Assembly (NCBI GenBank): GCA_016715115.1
Contig: JADKBM010000001.1
Location: forward strand, 62,001-126,000
Reading direction: 5' to 3'
Origin: Acidobacteriota bacterium
GTDB taxonomy: Bacteria > Acidobacteriota > Blastocatellia > Pyrinomonadales > Pyrinomonadaceae
Length of the DNA stretch: 64,000 nt
The notes beneath the pieces are model-generated. The model ran no database searches. It had not been told where the DNA came from and worked only from the letters and a program-made list of their open reading frames with translations. Shown one piece after another: positions 9,123-17,626 of this stretch. The position numbers and the translations under genes are program-made. How positions within the stretch are numbered: the first letter of the stretch is position 1; every line of letters begins with the position of its first letter.

Positions 9123-9596
9123 CTAATTTAGATCTACACTTTCGCCTTCCTTACGGGCACGTTTTCTTGGCGTTCGCTTCGGTCTAACCGCTTCAGCACC
9201 CGGAAAAACAACGGTCGGGAGCATTACCGGCCCAATTCCTGACCGACTACTAACCATCAACAATAACTCGCGCGTCGCAGTAAAAAGAATCGACGGCGCG
9301 GTAATTTGGAGCAGCTTTTCTCGAAGTTCCTCCGGACAATCTTCTTTGAGACCAAAGAAACCGAGGAGGGTTATCTTGAACTCGAACGGCAAGGACTTCG
9401 ATTTCCCGTCAAGTCCGATCGTCAATCGGCACAGTTTCTTCAGAGGATCAGACTTGTTTTGGCCGATCGTTACTTCTGCGTTGAGATCACTTCCCAGCAA
9501 TTCAACACCGGTTTTGATTCCCTTATTTATCGGCTTGACCCGAAAAGTCAACTCCTCAACGAAATAGTTCTCAAGCTGCAAATTCGCCTGGTTCAT
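9123..9596 (-). CDS. SecB-like chaperone of a toxin-antitoxin-chaperone module
   Basis: A 157-residue protein whose C-terminal half carries the SecB signature: ITAPSILFTATRELL followed by VSSRSGIGPVMLPTVVF, comparable with the CPxxLFPYAREx...SRGxFPxxxLxPVNF region of SecB. The N-terminal half is beta-strand-like as in SecB. The C-terminal tail is basic (PKRTPRKRARK). The ATG at 9596 is preceded by GGAG seven bases away and overlaps the antitoxin stop by 26 nt, so translation is likely coupled. In TAC systems such as HigB1-HigA1-SecB of Mycobacterium tuberculosis, the chaperone protects the antitoxin from aggregation and proteolysis. Gene order, overlap and antitoxin tail all fit that role and not general Sec export. 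Confidence 0.78.
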   Translation of the reverse strand: MNQANLQLENYFVEELTFRVKPINKGIKTGVELLGSDLNAEVTIGQNKSDPLKKLCRLTIGLDGKSKSLPFEFKITLLGFFGLKEDCPEELREKLLQITAPSILFTATRELLLMVSSRSGIGPVMLPTVVFPGAEAVRPKRTPRKRARKEGESVDLN

Positions 9597-10056
9597 AGCA
9601 TTTCTCCGTCATTATCAAACCGGACATCAGCGAACGATTGAGATTGCCCCAAATAACATCGAAGTCGCGTTGGATGCTAATTTGAAAACGATCCAGATGA
9701 ACCGTTTCAGTGAGCATATCGTCGTAAACATACTCGGCGTCCAAAACATCGCTCTCATGCGCATCGGTTGAAGCGAATGCGAACGTAAACTCACGATCAA
9801 GCGCGAATCCGATTCTGACAAGCGATTCGATCGTCAAATTCGCCGTTCCTTTCAGGATCTTGTTCACGTAGGCGCGGCTCACATCCAATCGCCGGGCGAG
9901 TTCGGCTTCGGTGACGCCGGATTCTTCCATCGCATTGTAGATCTGCTCGGAAAGCTCGAGTTTTGCTGCATCGATCTTGAAATCGATCCGGGATTCGGCG
10001 GACGCGAGCATTTCTTTGAATTCCTGCGCTGCACTTGGTTTCTTCTTCTCAGCCAT
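9571..10056 (-). CDS. HigA-like XRE antitoxin with long C-terminal (chaperone-addiction-like) tail
   Basis: A 161-residue antitoxin beginning MAEKKKPSAA at 10056. AAAGGA lies about ten bases upstream, and the start overlaps the toxin stop by 8 nt; an in-frame upstream ATG at 10122 lies inside the toxin gene and is less likely. Residues 48-90 form an XRE helix-turn-helix (TEAELARRLDVSRAYVNKIL). About 70 residues follow, more than a plain HigA needs, with hydrophobic stretches such as RFQISIQRDFDVIWGNL. This matches in position the ChAD tail that makes TAC antitoxins chaperone-dependent; that reading is inference. The protein probably also represses its own promoter through the palindrome at 10445-10462. 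Confidence 0.8.
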   Translation of the reverse strand: MAEKKKPSAAQEFKEMLASAESRIDFKIDAAKLELSEQIYNAMEESGVTEAELARRLDVSRAYVNKILKGTANLTIESLVRIGFALDREFTFAFASTDAHESDVLDAEYVYDDMLTETVHLDRFQISIQRDFDVIWGNLNRSLMSGLIMTEKCYEPGEFAA

Positions 10057-10441
10057 TGTCTTGTTTCCTTTCCTTGAAATAGTCATCACGTATTTTGGAT
10101 GCTTTTTTGAGTTGATTTGCAACGTCCCTTTTCTCGCTTCCGCGTTTCCCTGTGAATCCGTGCGAACAGATAATCAATTTCCCTTCGTCGTAAAAGAACA
10201 ATATGCGGGACGTTTTTGTTCCCTTCAGTTCGAATATCCCGTCTCCAAGCGGGCGTATGTGATTGATATTCTTAGTTGGACCGTTGTCGCCCGTCCTCTG
10301 TATGAGATTCATTAATCGCGAATGGTCCGAATTTTCATCGCGTCGCAACTCGTTCAGAAAATCCATCACAAGACACCGCCCCTCAACGACCCAAGCGCGG
10401 ATCTCGAATTTGCGGCCTTCGTAAATCGTTTCAACGGGCAT
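10049..10441 (-). CDS. HigB/RelE-type toxin (phage-derived Gp49-like family)
   Basis: A 130-residue toxin of the RelE/HigB superfamily, whose members are ribosome-dependent mRNA endonucleases. The Gp49-like core is recognisable: an N-terminal strand EIRAW, helices with VMDFLNELRR, then HIRPLGDGIFELKG and RILFFYDEGKLIICSHGF, and a C-terminal basic helix rich in Lys/Arg. It is first in the operon and overlaps the antitoxin by 8 nt, the toxin-first order of higBA systems. The ATG at 10441 lies just downstream of an operator-like palindrome. No SD stands out, consistent with a short leader. Confidence 0.8.
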   Translation of the reverse strand: MPVETIYEGRKFEIRAWVVEGRCLVMDFLNELRRDENSDHSRLMNLIQRTGDNGPTKNINHIRPLGDGIFELKGTKTSRILFFYDEGKLIICSHGFTGKRGSEKRDVANQLKKASKIRDDYFKERKQDNG

Positions 10442-10444
10442 ATT

Positions 10445-10462
10445 GTTAACCTATAGGTTGAC
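10445..10462 (-). promoter_or_regulatory. Operator palindrome of the higBA-secB operon
   Basis: The 12-bp perfect palindrome AACCTATAGGTT is at 10448-10459, extended to 18 bp with one mismatched pair. It lies between the predicted transcription start and the toxin ATG, where a HigA-type repressor would block transcription. Binding is inferred. Confidence 0.6.
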
Positions 10463-10470
10463 ACACTTAG

Positions 10471-10499
10471 ACAATAGCAATTACCGTGAACCGCGTCAA
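10471..10499 (-). promoter_or_regulatory. Sigma-70-type promoter of the toxin-antitoxin-chaperone operon
   Basis: Read on the minus strand: -35 TTGACG at 10499-10494, a 17-nt spacer and -10 TATTGT at 10476-10471. Transcription would start near 10464, next to the operator palindrome. Confidence 0.55.
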
Positions 10500-11112
10500 G
10501 AGTGTTTGTTTGGTCCAAGTTCTGCAAGAAGTATCAACCCCAATATGATTGACAATTTGCGGCGAAATCTTACATATTATTTTCCCGCGGGTTGAGTCCA
10601 CAAATTTCAGATCCGTAACAATCGAAATCTTCGTAGGGCTTACTTGAAGTAGACGGTTGCATAGAGCCGCAGCCTTGTCGGCTAGTGGCTGCGTTGAAAG
10701 ACCGCCGCGTTCTGCCCTGACGACCCGACAGACAAATTCGGACGCCATGATTTTCGCCAATGTGCCGTCGCTCTGCGACTCGGGTTCAATAATACCGTTT
10801 GACCGTGGGCTCACGCCCACGTCTAATGTCTGCCGCCGCTCCGCGGCTCGTTGAAATGCGGACTCGCCGTCGCCAATCGATTTTGAGCCCTCGTAGAGGG
10901 CGGCAGCGTGTAGCCACGGGCGCGAGCCCGTGGTGAGTCGCCCGTTCGCTTTTGAGCCCTCGTAGAGGGCGACAGAAGACGGAGTCCCGCAAATTGCGAC
11001 TCCGGCCCCGGGCTCGCGCGTCCCGAGGCCGCGGAACGGGTGCGACGCCAGCTTTTCTGTGCGACGCCAGCTTTTCTTGACAAAACCCGCCAAAAAACAT
11101 AAATAAAAAGGC
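10500..11112. repeat. Gene-free stretch with hairpin and direct repeats
   Basis: No convincing gene. The repeat GAGCCCTCGTAGAGGGCG (with flanking TTTT and RCAG) occurs at 10881-10906 and 10950-10975. Between them is a hairpin with the arms CCACGGGC/GCCCGTGG at 10914-10933. Another hairpin, CGTGGGC...GCCCACG, lies near 10803-10821. A 19-nt unit ending in CCAGCTTTTCT is tandemly duplicated at 11040-11077, just before the next gene. Confidence 0.7.
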
Positions 11113-11619
11113 ATGAACGACCTGATCGAAGATTGGAAACAAAACGCCGAACGGAAAAGCGACGAAAATTTCGGTTTTCTACATTGGCTCAAGTTCCACA
11201 AAGACCCGGATCACGTGGACCGGATCGCCGGAGAGTCGCACGGGGAAGTATTTTCCGAGATCGACTGCACGGACTGCGGCAATTGCTGCAGGGTCATCCG
11301 CCCGACGTTCGACAAATCGGACATCGAACGGATTTCATCGCATCTGCAGATTTCCGAAGAAGAATTCGTCGAAACCCACCTGCAGGTCGGCGAAGACAAC
11401 GAGTATGAAACAAAGACCCTGCCGTGCCCGTTCTTAAAAGAAAAGAAGTGCGGCATCTACGAAATTCGCCCGACAAATTGCCGCGAATACCCGCACACCG
11501 ACAAGGAAGGGTTCTCTTCCCGGAAGTATCTGCACAGCAGCAACGCCGAAGTTTGCCCCGCGGTTTATCACATTCTGGAAACGATGAAATACCGGTTCAA
11601 TTGGCGCAGAAGACGTTAG
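11113..11619 (+). CDS. YkgJ-family cysteine cluster protein
   Basis: A 168-residue protein with the cysteine pattern of the YkgJ/CxxCxxCC family (PF03692): CTDCGNCC at about residues 55-62, then CPFLKEKKCGIYEIRP and NCREYP. These cysteines are thought to bind a metal or Fe-S centre. The function of the family is poorly known. The gene stands alone, with the repeat-rich stretch upstream and a minus-strand gene downstream. AAAAGG before the ATG can serve as ribosome binding site. Confidence 0.85.
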   Translation: MNDLIEDWKQNAERKSDENFGFLHWLKFHKDPDHVDRIAGESHGEVFSEIDCTDCGNCCRVIRPTFDKSDIERISSHLQISEEEFVETHLQVGEDNEYETKTLPCPFLKEKKCGIYEIRPTNCREYPHTDKEGFSSRKYLHSSNAEVCPAVYHILETMKYRFNWRRRR

Positions 11620-11694
11620 AATTCTGTTGTGAAGCTGTGGGCCCAAACCCTGTTCACGTAGTTTCTTGGTCGCCCTGGCCTTTACCAACGTCGA

Positions 11695-12258
11695 TCACAG
11701 ACATCTCTGGATCCGGACGTTCCTTCCCTGTTCGAAAACGTACTCTCCGATCGTTTCACCGGATTCGATGAGCGTCATTTTCAGGTTCATCGTTTTCCCC
11801 GTGACCGTGCCGGCGAATTTGGCCGCCAGCCGCTGCGGTTCTTCGCCGTCGCGCTGAAATCCCGGACGGCGCCGGATGAATACTCCCGCCGCGCTGAATC
11901 TTCCGGCCGAATCGGTCAGAAGCCGCTCGTTGATCTCGCCGCTGCTGCAACCGAATTCGAGCGTCGAAGAATCGCCGCCAACCGTCAGCCGGGCGCCGTC
12001 GGCGCCCCAAGTTCCGACCGCTACCGCCGTACGCGTTTCGGGCGTCGGCGTCGGTTCTTCTTTCTTCACGATCATCGGCGATGCATCCTTTGGCTTTTGC
12101 TTACGTTTCTTCTTCGGCGTCGGACTCGCGAAACCCGCGCGGCCGCTCCGATTTTCGTCGGCGCTTACAAAGGCCTCGAAGATCGTGCCGAAGGCAAGAA
12201 CGATCAGGGCCAGCGCCGCGGCGCGACGTCCGCCGCCGACGGATTTCAAGGTCTTCAT
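11695..12258 (-). CDS. Hypothetical exported protein with Lys/Pro-rich linker
   Basis: About 187 residues from the ATG at 12258; the frame is open to 12279. An N-terminal hydrophobic segment (AAALALIVLAFGTIFEAFV) after basic residues looks like a signal peptide or anchor. A low-complexity linker rich in Pro, Lys and Thr (PTPKKKRKQKPK, EEPTPTPE) follows, then a compact C-terminal domain of about 100 residues with WGADGARLTVGG and a single cysteine pair (FGCSS, RC near the end). I do not recognise the domain. The layout suggests a small periplasmic beta domain. Confidence 0.6.
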   Translation of the reverse strand: MKTLKSVGGGRRAAALALIVLAFGTIFEAFVSADENRSGRAGFASPTPKKKRKQKPKDASPMIVKKEEPTPTPETRTAVAVGTWGADGARLTVGGDSSTLEFGCSSGEINERLLTDSAGRFSAAGVFIRRRPGFQRDGEEPQRLAAKFAGTVTGKTMNLKMTLIESGETIGEYVFEQGRNVRIQRCL

Positions 12259-12279
12259 TCGATTCACCAACTCGTCCAA

Positions 12280-12700
12280 ACCTGCTTACCCTAGCAGACA
12301 GTTTCCAATCATACAATCGCGCCCGCCGCGCTTCTGGCTTTGATGGAAATCCGCATCCGTCGGGATGCAGATGAAACTCGTATTCCCGAGACATTTCCCC
12401 CTCGAAAACAAACTCGAAAATCGGGCCCCGACGGTGTTGACTTCAATTCAAAGATAACCTAACATCCCTGCGGCATATTCGTTGTCCGGCAGCCGTTGTC
12501 GCTTTGCGGAATTAGCTAGTCTTCTCTACTTCGCGCCCCCCTTTCGATGCCCGAGCGGTTCATTATCGCTCCAACGATCAACCCGGAAAAGCAGTTGTAC
12601 TCCGTTAGCCGCATATGTTGTGTTGCCCGAACCGCGGACATTTTGCCGGATTCGTCAGCCAACCAATTTAGGATTGCACTTCATTAATTAGGAAACTTAT
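12280..12700. other. Gene-free interval upstream of the FG-GAP gene
   Basis: No supported gene; a 69-codon frame here has no family features. A small hairpin CGCATCCGTCGGGATGC is near 12353. The last bases carry AGGAAAC before the ATG at 12701. Confidence 0.5.
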
Positions 12701-15700
12701 ATGAAATTGAAAACACGTTGGATATTAATCGTCCTCGCGGCGACGCTGGCGGCAGGAGCTTATCTTTTCCTTCGCGCGCCGTTGCAGCTTCATTCAATCG
12801 CCAAGTCGCCCGATGAAGGCGTCGTGCTTCCCGGCACCAATGGCAAAGCCCGTTCCTATCCCAACGGCGTGATCAAGGTCGAGCCGGAGAATTTCGCGGT
12901 GACGACCGCGCTTCGCGATCTGCCCGACGCGAAGGACAGCAAGGAACCTTACGTTTCGGTCGAGGAACGCATCGAGGAACAGCGCATCGAGCGCATCCAG
13001 AAGGAGCGAATCGCGAAGGGCCTGCCGCGCCTTTCGGAAGAGGATCTCGAGAAGCTTGAGATCAACGAGCAAAACCGGGAACGCGTCAAAAAGGTCCTTC
13101 CGGGAGCTGGCGCCGGCGACGGCGAGTTTTCCGATCCGCTTTTACGGAAAGATGCCGACCTCAACGCTCCTTCGGCAATGCCGACACCGAGCCTCACCTT
13201 TGACGGCGCGGGAATGGCCGACAATGCGGCCGCCGGAGGCGGAACGGGTTTTACGCCGCCGGATGTTAACGGCGACGTCGGTCCGAATCATTATGTCAGT
13301 TCCATCAACGTCGTCCTCAAGGTCTTCAACAAGAACGGAACTCTCGCGGCAGCCGCAAAAAAGACCAGCGATCTTTTCGCTTCGCTGCCGGCCGCAGATC
13401 CGTGCCGGACACGGAATGACGGTGATCCGGTCGTTGTTTACGATTCGCTCGCCGATCGTTGGGTGATCACTCAATTCTCGATTCCGGGTCTGAGTTCCGG
13501 ATCGGGAAACAACTACGAATGCGTCGCCGTTTCCACCACGAGTGATCCGACCGGCACATACTACGTCTGGAGCTACCTTTATCCGGGCGGTATCGGAAAC
13601 GACTATCCCAAGATCGGCGTCTGGACGGACGCTTATCATATGACTTTCAACCAGTTCAACAACGCCGGCACAACGTTTCTCGGGATGGGATTCCTGAGTC
13701 AGGATCGGACCAAAGCGCTTGTCGGCGACCCGACAACTTCGGTCATCTACAAGAACATCGCGCCGATCGACCCGAACGCGGGCGGCGGCTTGCCGGCCGA
13801 TATCGACGGTCTTGTTCCGCCTCCGGCCGGACTTTCCGAAGTGATCGCTGAATTCCGCTCGGACGAATTCGGCGATCCGCTCGATGCGATCCGCTACTAC
13901 AAATGGGTTCCCGATTTTACGACCCCGGGAAATACGACGCTGACCGTTCTTCCTGACGTCGCTCTCGCGCCGTTCGACGCGCGTTCGCCGACATCGACGT
14001 CGTCGGTGATGGAAGTGTCCGGCGGAGCAACTCTCGACGGTCTGAACGATCGCCTGATGCACCGTTTCGCCTATCGCAACCTCGGCAGTTTCGCAAGCCC
14101 GACGAATTCATATACGGGCAATTTCACGGTCAACATCAGCGGTGTCAACCCGACGACCGCCGGAACGTATCAAGGCGGAATTCGTTGGTTTGAGATGCGC
14201 CGGAACGCCGACGCTTTCGCGGTCAACGATCAAGGTACGCATTCGACCGGCGCAGTCAGCGGCTCGACCGGTTTGAACAACTGGATGGGCAGCGTCGCGC
14301 AGGACAATCAGGGCAACATCGCGCTCGGCTTCAGCCAATCAAGCACGACCCAACGAGCCGACATCAAGATCGCCGGACGCACCGGCGCTCCGAGCGGAAC
14401 GCTAAACGAGGGGGAAGCTCTGATGTTCGCCTCGCCCGCGGTCCAAACCTCGTCCAACCGTTGGGGCGATTACAGTTCGATGACGGTCGATCCGACGGAC
14501 GACTGCACGTTCTGGTACACGCAGGAGTATTACGCCGCGAACAGTTCGTCGAACTTCTCGACCCGCGTCGGCAGTTTCAAGTTCCCGGGCTGCGCGCCGG
14601 CTCAAAAGGGCACGATAAACGGAACGATCACCTCATGCTCGACCGGCCTTCCGATCAGCGCCGCGTCGGTCGCGGCGACCGGCGGATACAACCGTCTGAC
14701 AATCGCCAACGGCACCTATTCGATGACCGTTGCGCCGGGCAGTTATACGGTTTCGGCCAGCAAGACCGGAGGCTTTTCAGGCAACTCACAGAATACGTCG
14801 GTCACAAACGGGGGGACATCGACCGTCAACGTCTGTCTTAATGCCGTGCCGCAGATCGCCGGCGGAAGCCCGTCGATCGTCGCCGAAGCCTGCGGCCTTC
14901 CGAACAACGCTCCGGATCCGGGCGAATTGCTGACCGTCAGGCTGCCGCTCTCGAACACCGGCGCGGCCGATACCGCGAATCTCGTCGCGACGCTTCAGTC
15001 GACCGGCGGCGTGGTTGCCGGTTCGGCGCAGAATTACGGCGTTGTGACCGCCGGCGGCGCCGCCGTTTCGCGCGACTTTGCGTTCACCGTGAATCCGGGG
15101 GCGCCGTGCGGCAGCAGCATCACGCTGACTTGGGTGATCACGGACGGAGCCGCGAACTTCGGCACCGTCACCAAATCGTACGGCACGGGAGCATCGGTAG
15201 TTAATCTCGACCAGAAATTTGACGGCGTGACAGCCCCGGCCCTGCCCGCGGGTTGGACACAGAATCAAACGTCGGGAACCGCGATCAACTGGGTCACGAG
15301 CACAACCTCGCCAAACTCGGCGCCGAATACCGCATTTGCGAACGACCCGGCGACGGTTAATGCGACGGCGCTTGAATCGCCCGTATTCGCGGTGTCGGTC
15401 GCGAACGCCGGATTGACGTTCCAAAAGGCATTCACGACGGAAAACACGTTCGACGGCGTCGTTCTTGAGATCAAAGTCGGTGCCGGCGCCTGGCAGGATA
15501 TCGTGACTGCCGGCGGCGTTTTCGTCAGCGGCGGATACAACGGAACGATCAGCACCGGTTTCAGCAGTCCGATCGGCGGCAGACAGGCGTGGACCGGAAC
15601 CTCGGCGACGTACTCGCAGACGCAGGTCACGCTGCCGGCGTCCGCAAACGGACAGAACGTTCAGCTTCGCTGGCTGATGGCGTCAGACTCGTCGGTCGCT

Positions 15701-16603
15701 TCGACCGGCTTCCGTCTCGACGACGTTCAGGTGACGGGCGGCGTCCTGTGCAATACCTGCGCCGCATCGGTCAAATCCCGGGGCGACTTCGACGGCGACG
15801 GCAAGACTGATCTTTCGGTCTTCCGCGCTTCGGAATCGAACTGGTACCTGAACCGTTCAACTGCCGGATTCACGGTCGTCAACTTCGGTGTTTCGTCCGA
15901 TACACTGACGCCGGCCGACTGGGACGGTGACGGCAAGGCCGACGTTGCCGTTTTCCGTCCGACACCGACTTCGGGCACGCCCGACTTCTGGATCCTGCGT
16001 TCGAGCGATAGCACGCTCGCCGGAGCCGAATGGGGCACGACCGGCGACACGGCGCAAGTGGGCGACTATGACGGCGACGGCAAGGCCGATCCCGCCGTAT
16101 TCCGGGCAGCGACAAACACCTGGTTCATCGTCAATTCGGGAGGCGGTTCGACGGCCGTTCCGTTCGGATCCGCCGGCGACATTCCGGTCAGGGCCGACTA
16201 CAACGGCGACGGTAAGACCGATATCGCGATCTTCCGTCCGGCGTCGAATCAATGGTGGATCTCAAACTCCGGCGGCGGCGTTACGGCGCAGACGTTCGGC
16301 GCGGCAGGCGACAAACTCGTCCCGGCCGACTACGATGGCGACAACAAGGACGACATCGCGATCTGGCGCCCGTCGACCGGACAATGGTGGGTCATCGCGA
16401 GTTCGACGGGCACGCCGTCGGCGACGACATTCGGCATCTCGACCGATATCCCGGTGCCGGGCGATTATGACGGCGACGGCAAAGACGATCTGGCGATCTA
16501 TCGTGCCGGACAGTGGTGGCTGAACCGTTCGACGGCGGGCGTTGCGGCCATCAATTTCGGAATCGCGAGCGACAACCCAATCCCGACCCGTTACATCCCG
16601 TAA
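12701..16603 (+). CDS. Large secreted multidomain protein with C-terminal FG-GAP/VCBS propeller
   Basis: A 1300-residue surface or secreted protein. Residues 1-30 are a signal or anchor segment (RWILIVLAATLAAGAYLFL). Next comes a charged coil rich in Glu/Arg (about 85-130), then a region beginning FTPPDVNGDVGPNHYV. A carboxypeptidase-regulatory-like beta sandwich follows near 635-710 (GTINGTITSCSTGLPISAAS), then an Ig/CARDB-like domain, then an adhesin-type lectin-like domain near 840-1000. About residues 1025-1300 hold some seven FG-GAP repeats with calcium-binding loops such as DFDGDGKTDLSVFR. AGGAAAC lies before the ATG. The role is likely adhesion or matrix binding; no protease triad was noticed. 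A shorter protein with the same propeller is at 30109. Confidence 0.85.
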   Translation: MKLKTRWILIVLAATLAAGAYLFLRAPLQLHSIAKSPDEGVVLPGTNGKARSYPNGVIKVEPENFAVTTALRDLPDAKDSKEPYVSVEERIEEQRIERIQKERIAKGLPRLSEEDLEKLEINEQNRERVKKVLPGAGAGDGEFSDPLLRKDADLNAPSAMPTPSLTFDGAGMADNAAAGGGTGFTPPDVNGDVGPNHYVSSINVVLKVFNKNGTLAAAAKKTSDLFASLPAADPCRTRNDGDPVVVYDSLADRWVITQFSIPGLSSGSGNNYECVAVSTTSDPTGTYYVWSYLYPGGIGNDYPKIGVWTDAYHMTFNQFNNAGTTFLGMGFLSQDRTKALVGDPTTSVIYKNIAPIDPNAGGGLPADIDGLVPPPAGLSEVIAEFRSDEFGDPLDAIRYYKWVPDFTTPGNTTLTVLPDVALAPFDARSPTSTSSVMEVSGGATLDGLNDRLMHRFAYRNLGSFASPTNSYTGNFTVNISGVNPTTAGTYQGGIRWFEMRRNADAFAVNDQGTHSTGAVSGSTGLNNWMGSVAQDNQGNIALGFSQSSTTQRADIKIAGRTGAPSGTLNEGEALMFASPAVQTSSNRWGDYSSMTVDPTDDCTFWYTQEYYAANSSSNFSTRVGSFKFPGCAPAQKGTINGTITSCSTGLPISAASVAATGGYNRLTIANGTYSMTVAPGSYTVSASKTGGFSGNSQNTSVTNGGTSTVNVCLNAVPQIAGGSPSIVAEACGLPNNAPDPGELLTVRLPLSNTGAADTANLVATLQSTGGVVAGSAQNYGVVTAGGAAVSRDFAFTVNPGAPCGSSITLTWVITDGAANFGTVTKSYGTGASVVNLDQKFDGVTAPALPAGWTQNQTSGTAINWVTSTTSPNSAPNTAFANDPATVNATALESPVFAVSVANAGLTFQKAFTTENTFDGVVLEIKVGAGAWQDIVTAGGVFVSGGYNGTISTGFSSPIGGRQAWTGTSATYSQTQVTLPASANGQNVQLRWLMASDSSVASTGFRLDDVQVTGGVLCNTCAASVKSRGDFDGDGKTDLSVFRASESNWYLNRSTAGFTVVNFGVSSDTLTPADWDGDGKADVAVFRPTPTSGTPDFWILRSSDSTLAGAEWGTTGDTAQVGDYDGDGKADPAVFRAATNTWFIVNSGGGSTAVPFGSAGDIPVRADYNGDGKTDIAIFRPASNQWWISNSGGGVTAQTFGAAGDKLVPADYDGDNKDDIAIWRPSTGQWWVIASSTGTPSATTFGISTDIPVPGDYDGDGKDDLAIYRAGQWWLNRSTAGVAAINFGIASDNPIPTRYIP

Positions 16604-16745
16604 ACGGGCGATTTACTCCAGGACTTCGGCTGGCGATCATCTCGGTCGCCGGCCGATTTTGTTTCCCGTTGAACCGACGTTTGGGCGTCGCGGGACGCGG
16701 CTCCGTTCCGACCTCTGCAAATTCCGCTTGTTTCGGCTAAAATCG

Positions 16746-17468
16746 ATGACGATGATCACTACCCAACAACTTGTTTACAATGATTCTCAAACGGATTTCG
16801 TCGGTTCCATTTCGTATGATTCAGCGTCGGCGAAAATGCTCCCCGGGGTTCTGGTGCTTCCGACGTTCAGAGGTTTGACCGATTTCGAGCGCGGCAAGGC
16901 ATTGGCGCTGGCCGAATTTGGATATGCCGCACTCGCCGTCGATATGTACGGTGACGGAAGATACTCGAACGATCCCGACGAGGCGCGGGCGATGATGAAC
17001 GAACTGAACGCCGACAGAGATTTGCTGCGGCGGCGGATCGAGGCGGCGCATCAGGCATTGCGAAGCGTGAAAGGTGTCGATCCGGACAGAACGGCCGCGA
17101 TCGGATTTTGTTTCGGCGGAAAATGCGTTCTCGATCTCGCCCGCGCGGGAGCTGATGTGCGCGGCGTAGTCAGTTTTCACGGCGTTTACGATCCACCGCA
17201 AACTGAACAAACAGATGAAATCAGGGCGTCCGTCCTCGTCCTTCACGGTTGGGACGATCCGCTCAATACGCCGCCGCAAACCGTCGCGTTGGCCGAAGAA
17301 CTCACCCGGCGCAAAGCCGATTGGCAGATCGTCTCATACGGCGCGACGGGCCACGGTTTCACTAACCCCGCCGCCAACTCGCCTGAAAACGGGATGATGT
17401 ACAACGAACTAACTGATCGACGCTCATGGCGTGCGATGAGAGAATTCTTGAGTGAACGTATCGGTTGA
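16746..17468 (+). CDS. Dienelactone hydrolase family protein
   Basis: A 240-residue alpha/beta hydrolase. The nucleophile motif is GFCFGGKC, with the cysteine nucleophile typical of dienelactone hydrolases; the acid is in LHGWDDPL and the base in GHGFTN. The frame extends upstream into the previous gene, but the ATG at 16746 gives the normal family length and start (QQLVYNDSQTDFVGSI). Family members cleave dienelactone or related esters in the cytoplasm; the actual substrate is unknown. Confidence 0.85.
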   Translation: MTMITTQQLVYNDSQTDFVGSISYDSASAKMLPGVLVLPTFRGLTDFERGKALALAEFGYAALAVDMYGDGRYSNDPDEARAMMNELNADRDLLRRRIEAAHQALRSVKGVDPDRTAAIGFCFGGKCVLDLARAGADVRGVVSFHGVYDPPQTEQTDEIRASVLVLHGWDDPLNTPPQTVALAEELTRRKADWQIVSYGATGHGFTNPAANSPENGMMYNELTDRRSWRAMREFLSERIG

Positions 17469-17626
17469 ATCGGTAGCTGATTGCACTGATTGCATTAGAT
17501 CTCGCGTAATTTCTCGTCGTTTGGCGGGCCAAAGGCTGTAACAACCCGACCGCGAACGGACGCAAAATGCTCGAAGTCGCAAACGATTTAGATGACCCTG
17601 CAAACATTCACGAAACACGGACCCGA

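Noticed and set aside
9123..9596. Housekeeping SecB of the Sec pathway
   Set aside because: The gene starts inside an antitoxin gene, has a basic tail instead of an acidic surface tail, and sits in an AT-rich island with a toxin.
10467..11201. A 244-codon minus-strand frame before the YkgJ-type gene
   Set aside because: It crosses the hairpin and tandem repeats and the start of the opposite gene, has no domain features, and its residues (ALYEGSK twice) come from direct DNA repeats.
12482..12691. A 69-codon plus-strand frame upstream of the first FG-GAP gene
   Set aside because: No ribosome binding site, no recognisable motif, and composition like the surrounding non-coding DNA.
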